Assembly: GCA_035610365.1 (NCBI GenBank)
Contig: CM069432.1
Location: forward strand, 265,419,177 to 265,483,176
Direction of reading: 5' to 3'
From: Aquatica leii
Lineage: Eukaryota > Arthropoda > Insecta > Coleoptera > Lampyridae
DNA: 64,000 nucleotides
The notes below the pieces were generated by a model. It did not search any database. It was given only the letters and a program-made list of their open reading frames with translations, and was not told the DNA's origin. Shown here piece by piece: positions 10,901 to 19,900 of the stretch. The translations under genes were made by a program, and so were the position numbers. How positions within the stretch are numbered: position 1 is the stretch's first letter; every line of letters starts with the position of its first letter.

Positions 10901-13900
10901 TACAACATCCACTCCGCTTCGCTTGACAAAAAGAAAATAACCCAAATAAATATTTGGAGAAGAGAAGGTGTAATTAAACCTCCAAGTAGCCCATGAGCGT
11001 CGCCACTGGTACCTACTGGTAAAAAAGAAGAGTGGATCAACGAGGTTTGGTGTAGACTACAGACAGCTTAACGAAGTGACTAAAAAAGTCAGTTACCCTT
11101 TACCGAGAATTAACGATACTCTAGAAACTCCGTCAGGATCTCGGTGGTTTTCTACGTTGGATTTCAAGAGTGGTCACTGGCAGGTAAAATTAAATCCAAA
11201 GGTTGTCGTTCGAGCGTTTGATGGAGACCGTCTTGCTAAGACTGTCTTGAAAGACGTGCCAAGTTTATGTAGACGGGGCGATTGTGGTTGGAAGATTGTT
11301 TGTACAACATTTGGACAACCCGAAGGAAGTGTTCCAACGACTACGTGGAGCAAATCTAAAACTGAACCCAAAGAAGAAAGTGCAAATACCACAGCAACGT
11401 CGTATCTAGAAATGAAGTAAAAGCTGATCCAGACAAAGTCTGAGCAGTGCAACTATAGTCAATACCAAGCATCACGATCGCAGTTTTCTTAGGTTGTGCA
11501 CCTACTATAGACGATTTGTACCCGGATATGCCAAAAATTTGACAAAGTTGACTGAAGAGCAGAATTTCGATGTAGTGAGGACACAGTCCCTAATAACTTC
11601 GCTGATTTTAAGTTATCCAAGAGAAGATGAGAAATTTGTGCAAGTAATCTGACCATACGTGCAGTCCTTTCACAGCCTCAAGATGGACAAGAAAAAGTCA
11701 TCGCGTATTTTAGCAACGTTTTGTCCAGGTCATAAAAGAACTATTGCGTAACTAGGAGAAAAATGTTAGTTGTCATGAACACTTTTGCAAATATGTGTAT
11801 GAACGTAAATTTTTACTAAGAACGAACCACGATGCAATCGAATGGCTATTGCAGTTTCGTGATCCGGAAAGACAAATGGCAAGATGGATCGAGAGATTGC
11901 AAGAATATGACTACGACACAAAACATTGTGCTGGAAGTAGTCATCAGAACGCTGATGCCTTGTCAAAGAGACCATGCCCTACAAACTTCAGCGATGGTTC
12001 ACGATTAGAAGAAAAGATCGAGTGTCTTCGAAGAACTGCTATGGTTGATGGCGAATGGTAACCTGAGCGCAGTTGTGAACAATAAAATGATACCGAATTA
12101 AGACTACTCCTGCACTGGAAATCAAACGGTCGACGACCAACCTGGAAAGATGTGAGTGCTTTGGACAGAAACATCAAAACATACTAGACGCACTGGGACT
12201 CTTTAGTGGCGACAAACGGTGTTCTTAAGTGATCCTTAGCGTGTCGTGGGCACGGAAAACAGACTGCAATTAGTAATGCCTAAGAGCAGAGTGTCAGAGG
12301 TGTTGCAGCATCTGCATGGCGGTACATCAGAAGAACACTTTGGCGTGAAGAAGACAGGAAAAGTGTGGGAACTGCAAAGAAGACGTAATAGAACGGTGCC
12401 GCAAGTATATGCGTATTAACAATTGGCTCAGTAAAAAAACGCAAAGCACCGATGTAACAATATAACGCCCTTTAGAGAGAGTGACGATCGACATCGCAGG
12501 GGCGATCTCAGAATCTGATTCGAGAAAGAAATACATCTACAGTTGTAGACGTTTTGGCGTTTTTCTGGCGATTCGGAGTTCCGTTGGAATTAGATTCTGA
12601 TCAAGACCGCAACTTTGAGTTTGCTCAGTTTCATAAGTTTGCCGAATGTTGAGAAATAAGAAAACTAAAACTCATCTCCGTCCTCGATCTGATGACATGG
12701 TTGAACGGATGAATCAAATCGGATGAAAAAAGACTGGGTCAGTATTTGCACCACTTCTTAATGGCTTATCGATCATCCGTTCACAAAAGTACAGTTCAAA
12801 CACTATCCTGTATCATGCTCGGTCGCAAAATCCGATTACCATGCAACCTCAATTTTAGGCGAAAACCGGAGAAAGGAATCAAAAAAACTGCGTTGAAACT
12901 ACACAAAGTATATGAAGCGGTTCTAAAAAACACGCAAACTAACAGCGACATAGTGAAGACCAGGTATAACATCGAGACACAAAGTAAACGTAAACGTGGT
13001 TCGTCGCCGAAACTGCAGAGGTAATGGAAGAGCCCTTATTAAATTTTGCAGCGTATTGACGTCGTATACCATATCCGTATGGTCCACATCGATCGTCTAT
13101 CCCAGTTTAATGGCACCAAGTACGACTCAGGGTAATAACAAACAGGACCAGAAATCAAATTGATGGAATGGATTTCGATAAGTGTATGACCCTGTACGAA
13201 GATTCTAGAAAAGCTAGGTTCGGAGTTACCACTGAAGAGCAACAAGATCTGTTCCAAACATGAAGAGATTACGCCATTGCACGAATAAAGATCGGACGGT
13301 TAGATGAACTACGAAGACAGTAACCGGCGGTCGAAACAATCTTGAAACTACGTGATGACCGACGCTCTGTTTTGTATCTGGTTCCCAAAAAGTACTTACG
13401 AGCAAAGTCGTTTTACCAGAATTTATGGCGAGCATTATGGAATTTCAAGAGAAAAATGGCCATACCCAAGCTTGGTTGCGGCTTAGATCAACTAGATTGG
13501 AAGACAGTTTGAAATATGATAACAGTTTTCCGAGGAACAGACTGTTACATGCAAAAGATATTAATAAAATAATTTCCTGAATAAAGCAACATATATGATA
13601 TAATTGCCGGTGTCCAGTGAAGATGGTCGTGGGTTAAGCTCAGAATCCGTGATTAGTTTAGAAAACTCAAGAATAAGGTTAAACGCTCAAAAATCGATAG
13701 GGCGCCAAACGGGGTTAAAATGTCACACCAACCTCCGATCCCCGTTAACTAGAGGACACGTTATCGGTTGAATGCACTTTAAACAACTTACCTTACTTAT
13801 ATAAATGTTATATTCCAAAAATGACTTAATAAACTAACATTTTTTGATATAAATGTTACAGTAATGATGCATACAACAATTTATGTTAATATAAGGTTGT

Positions 13901-16900
13901 CGTATTTATACAAATATGATATCAAGGTAACAGATTTGTATAGTGGGCGGTTACTTACTGATAAATAAATCAACGTATTGTAACGTAATTCTGATAGTTT
14001 ATTTTAGCTTGGGTTTATCATAATCAATAATCGTGGTTACTTTAAGCGCATTAAGTTTTTAAACTTTCGTTACACTATTGTAAACAAACCTTACACAAAA
14101 CATGGAAAACAACTGCTCTAAGTCAGCAAAACAAAACACTGTAGACTAACAAGGTTTTTAACGAATGTTAAAGAATCTCAGGGTGAGAGTAATAATCAAA
14201 CTTCTAAACAAAGAGTATGTTGCCAACGTTTTTTAAAGATGCAGCGTACAGTCGTAGCTAACCCTTTAGATTCAGTGGTTCCCAAACTCTTATGGCCCAC
14301 GGACCACTTTTTATAGCCAAAGCAAAAATAAAATATAAATAAAAGATTCTGTTGCAGTATTTATTGAAATTATAACATATGTTTTAAAATACTGTTGCGA
14401 ATTTTATTTATTAACCACTAATTTATTTAAAACGACTAAAAATACGTTTACTTATTCTAGGAATATGTACAGTTTTAAATTAACCGAACTAATTAAATGT
14501 AATAATATTTAATAAAAAACACTTACACTATAATTTATATCACTTACAAGAAGATAAGATAACGTCCTCGGATAGCCTCACACTTGTTTACACTGATAAT
14601 CACGTACACGATTATTCTCGGTATATTTATGTAGACACACGCGTGCTAACGATTTATTTACACTTGAATAATCTTCGTAATACTGCAGCAGTCGCTTTAC
14701 GGCAATAACTGACCTACGATTTCCATCTTCGGCATTTATAGACATCGGCGAATCCTTCTAGAGCGTTCCCTACTTTTCGCTATATCTTCTAGACAGCTTC
14801 TAGAAGGCTCTTGCATTTGTAAATAATTTCTCGAACGTTTCACTGCCACCTTCTTAGAACTGTTCTGTCCCAGAACAGGAGACTGGATATGACACCGGTA
14901 AAAGGGATCGTGGCGATAGCGGCAGCTTCCTCCATTTCGGCAACTTCCTTGACCATAAAAGTAACAGTCAATGGACTTTTCCTGACCCAATATTCTCCTT
15001 GGTTGGTAACTACAGACCAACACTTGAATGCCTGTTCCTCGGAAGACGACCTCCAACATGTTTCGAACTGTCCTCCAATTCAGTTGATCTAAGCCACAAC
15101 CAATCTTGGGTACTGCCAATTTCTTAACATGATGGATCTCCATTTCTCTCTTGAGAGTCCATAATGTTCGCCACAGATCTTTGTATAACGGCTTGACACG
15201 TGAGTATTTCTTGGTGACCAAATAGAAACCGAAGCGTCCGTCACCACGTAGTCCTAAAACTTTTCCGACTGCCGGTTGCTGTCTTCGTAATTCATTTAGC
15301 TGTCCAAACTTCTTTTTAAACACGACTGCAACCCCTCTGGACATGTCAAGATCCTCGCCCACGCAATGGGCGATGGCGTAATCTTTTTGTGTCTGGAACA
15401 GGTCTTGTTGTTATTCGGTGGTAACTCCGTACCTAGCTTTTTCAGAACCTCCGTATAAGTTTATAAACTTCTCGAACTCCATTTCTTCGATTGGATTCCT
15501 GCTACTTATTACTCTGGTTCGGACCTGGACTTGCGTATTGTGGTTATCGCCAGCAAACGGGGCTAGACGATTGACGTGGACCACTTTTGGCTTGCCTCTG
15601 GGCGGTTTTCGGATGCGGTATATGACGTCGTTAATACGCTGCACGACTTCGTAGGGGCCCTCCCATTGCCTTTGCAGCTTCGGCGACAAACCACGTCTCC
15701 TTTGGGGGTTATACAACCAGATCATATCGCCAGGTTGAAACCCACCATTTTGTGCCTTGACGTCATATCTGGTTTTCATCCTGTCGCTGGCAATTTGTGT
15801 GTTTTTACGAACCTCTTCATGTACTTCGTCTAGCCTCTTTGCCAGCTTGCTGACGTAATCTTCTCCACCGACTTCCACTTCCGGTCTTCGGCCAAATTGA
15901 AGGTCGCATGGCAATCGTATTTCACGACCGAGCATTACACAGGATGGTGTTTGGCCTGTACTTTTGTGAACGGATGATCGGTATGCCATTAAGAAAAGGT
16001 GCAAGTACTGATCCCAGTCTCTTTGGTGTTCGGACACTACCTTGGCTAAGTACTTGCCCATTGTTCGATTCATCCGTTCAACCATGCCGTCAGATTGAGG
16101 ATGGAGAGGCGTTGTCCTAGTCTTCTTAACTCCTAACAGTCGGCAAACTTCTTGAAACAGCCCAGACTCAAAATTGCGGCCTTGATCGGAGTGTAATTCC
16201 AACGGAACTCCAAACCGGCAGAAAAACTCCTTTACTAATACGTCTGCGACTGTAGCTGCTTCCTGGTTGGGTATGGCGTAAGCCTCCGTCCATTTCGTGA
16301 AATAATCCATCGCCACCAGGATGTATTTATTTCCCGAATCGGATTCTGGGAACGGCCCTGCGATGTCAATCGCTACTCTTTCCAAAGGGCTTCCTACGTT
16401 GTATTGTTTCATGGGTGCTTTGCGCTTTCTCGCTGGACCATTTCCTGAAGCGCAGACTATGCATTTACGGCACCATTTCATGACGTCCTCTTTGCAATTC
16501 ATCCAGTACAATCGTTCTCGCACTTTACCCAACGTCTTCTTAATGCCAAAGTGTCCTCCTGATGTCCCATCGTGGAGATGCTTCAACACTTCTGTTACCT
16601 TGCTCTTCGGCACTACCAGCTGTAGTCTGTTTCCCGTGCCCTCGGCACTTTCTAGGGATCGCTTAAGAAGACCGTCTTCTACTATCAAGGAGTCCCACTG
16701 CGCCCAGTACGCTTTGATATTTCTGCCCAAAGCACTCACTTCCTCGCAGGTTGGTCGTCGGCCGCTTTCTTTCCAGTCGAGGAGTTGTCTTATTTCAGGA
16801 TCGTCTTCTTGTTCGCGACGTAACTGCTTAGGTTCCCACTCATCATCAACCATAGCAGTTCTCCGGAGACATTCAACTTTTTCTTCCAGTCGCGAACAAT

Positions 16901-19900
16901 GGCTGCAGTCCGCCGGACATGGTCTTCTGGACAAGGCATCAGCGTTTCGATGACTGCTTCCGGCACGGTGTTCTGTGTCATAGTCATACTCTTGCAGTCT
17001 CTCGATCCATCTTGCTACTTGTCCTTCTGGGTTACGGAACTGCAGTAGCCATTTTAAGGCGGCGTGGTCTGTTCTCAGTAAGAATTTTCGTCCATACAAA
17101 TACTTGTAGAAATGTTCGATGGACTTAACGACTGCTAACAGCTCTCTCCTAGTCACGCAATAATTCCTTTCTTGTCTAGACAAAACCTTGCTAAAGTACG
17201 CGATAACCTTTTTTTGTCCATCTTGAACCTGCGAAAGGACCGCGCCTATGGCCATATTGCTTGCGTCGGTATCCAAAACAAACTTTCCATCTTCTCGTGG
17301 ATAACTCAAAATCGGCGAAGTGACTAGGGCCTGTTTTAGTTGATTAAAAGAATTTTCGCAGTTTTCATTCCATCTAAATTCTGCTTTTTCTTCGGTTAGT
17401 TTTGTCAATGGTTTGGCAATATTGGCAAATCCGGGGAAAAATCTTCTATAATAAGTGCACAACCCAAGGAAACTTCGGACCTGATGTTTGTCGATTGGTC
17501 TTGGCCATGCTTGCACTGCTCGGATTTTGTCTGGGTCAGCCCTTACTCCATCTCTAGATACGACGTGGCCAAGGTATTGCACTTCCTTCTTAAATACGTG
17601 ACACTTCTTTGGGCTCAGTTTAAGGTTAGCCCCACGTAATCGCTGGAACACTTCCTTCAAGTTGTTCAAGTGTTCTTCAAACGACCTTCCAACCACGATC
17701 ACGTCGTCCAGGTAAACCAAGCACGTCTTCCAGGACAATCCGCGCAAGATGGTCTCCATCAAACGCTCGAACGTTGCAGGAGCGTTACACAGGCCGAAGG
17801 GCATTACAGTGAACTGCCACAAACCAGTTCCGATCGTAAAAGCTGTTTTTCACGATCCTTAGGTTCTAATTCTACCTGCCAGTATCCACTCTTTAAATCT
17901 AACGTAGAAAACCACTGGGATCCTGACAGGGTGTCTAGCGTATCGTCAATTCTGGGTAAAGAGTAGCTGTCCTTTTTGGTCACGTCGTTTAGCTGCCTGT
18001 AGTCTACGCAAAACCTCGTTGATCCATCCTTCTTCTTTACGAGTACCACTGGGGATGCCCATGAGCTACTTGAAGGTTCAATCACGCCTTCTCTCTCCAT
18101 ATCCGTAATTATTTGTTCGGCTTCTTCTCTTTTCGCCAAAGGAAGTCTGCGTGGATGTTGTCGTATCGGCCGAGCGTCTCCGGTATTAATTTTATGTTTC
18201 ACCACGTTAGTTCTTCCTTTGGAACCACTCTCCAGCGCGAACACATCTTGGTACTCTTAGATCAACACTTTAACTTTAGCCAGCTGGTCTTGGCTGAGGT
18301 TTTGGCATTTGGTGGTAAGAATGTCCAATAGATGTTGTGGACACTTCTTCGGCGACGTATCTTCGTTCGACTTCACGCATCTCACAATTTGTGATACTGG
18401 CGTGCATTGGCCTACCACGGTCTTCTTTTTCAGCGTTACAGGATCTGAGTTGATGTTTAAGATCCTTACTGACATCGTGTTCTTTACTCGTACAAAAGTT
18501 CTGCCAACGAGTAGTCCCTTTTCAACTAAGCCGCCCTCCATTGGTTCAATCGCGCGTATGTAGTCTTCCCGGAGACTTCCATCCAGGCGTGCCATCACCA
18601 CACTTTCAGTCCTTGCAGGCAGAGTCACGTCTTCACTCAATAAGACTCGCACGGCTGCCTTCTCTGACGAATGAAAAGGAATTTCTTCATTGTCGATCTT
18701 CAGGACATCGTTCTTCATATCCAAATGGAACCCATACTTCTTTATCACGTCCATTCCCAGGATAACTTCTTCCGTGATGTCGGCTACCAGTACGTGATGG
18801 TCGAGTACTCCATTTCCCAAACCAATGGTTACTTTGACTTGTCCGTAAGTAGGTATTTCGTCGTCCGTCGCCGTTCGAAGTCGTACCGTTACTGATGATG
18901 TCTGCTCGTTTTCCAATAAGATGTCAGGACGAATGATGGTCTTCGTCGCTCCCGTGTCAACCAGTAACTGGACGCTTCTCCCATTTATCTTGCCATCAAG
19001 ATAAATGCTATGCAATTGCTCTTTAGGCGATGCCATTTGGATTGTAATCTCCGGAGTCTGACTAGATGAGATTACTTTTTGTTTCTTTTGCTCGCCTTGT
19101 TCCAAATTATCGAGCGCTTTTCTTGTCCTCTTCCTAGGTTTAGTGCGATGCCGTCGTACATAGCCTATTTCATCGCAGTTCAAAGCTGTCACTCCTCTTT
19201 CCCGAAGTATTCGTCGCGCTATCTCCTCGATGCTTTCCAGTGTCTGCGCGGGTACTTCTGTAGCACAGCAGAGTCTATGACCATCTCGTCGCGATGCTTG
19301 TTTTGCTGCTTCAAACTCCAAAGCATGCACCAAAGCGTCATCCAATGTCTTCGGTCGAGCTAACCGGAGAGTCTGCTGCGTTTCGTTGTCTCGGAGGCCA
19401 TCTACAAAAGTTTGAATAGCTAACTGCTCCAGGAAGGTATCTGGTGCTGTAGGATACGCAAGCCGTGTTAATCTAGCGATGTCAGCCTCAAACTCTTGAA
19501 GACTTTCGGCAGCTTTTTGAACTCGACTTTTAATTTGAGCTTGATAGACTTGTTGAAGATGAGCATCTCCATATCTCATTTCTAATCGTGAAATTAAAAG
19601 TTCGTAATTTTCTTGTAGGTGGTCAGGAACAGTTTGTAAAATTCCAAGCGCTTCTCCACGTAAGGACACTATTAAAGACGTAGCTTTCTGCTTGTTGCTC
19701 CAACCATTAGCAGTAGCTGCGGCTTCAAACTGCTTGTAGTAGGTTGACCATGGAACTTTGCCATCAAAATTCGGTGGCACAACTTTGAACTTGTGGGTGG
19801 TTTCTTCCCGACGGTCCATTATTAAATCTTCACTCGTGACACTTCCTTCACCATGATAATTCATTTGGTTCATTCTTTCTTCAAGCAGTTTTATTTTGTA

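Noticed and set aside
14736-15362. Macro domain protein as an independent host gene
   Set aside because: It lies between the Pol stop and the 3' LTR, in Pol's frame, ends inside the LTR, and is also present behind Pol in the older copy. It belongs to the element.
15418-17128. Plus-strand open frames of 65-210 codons over Pol and gag
   Set aside because: They are antisense to well-supported Pol and Gag domains and show no motifs of their own.
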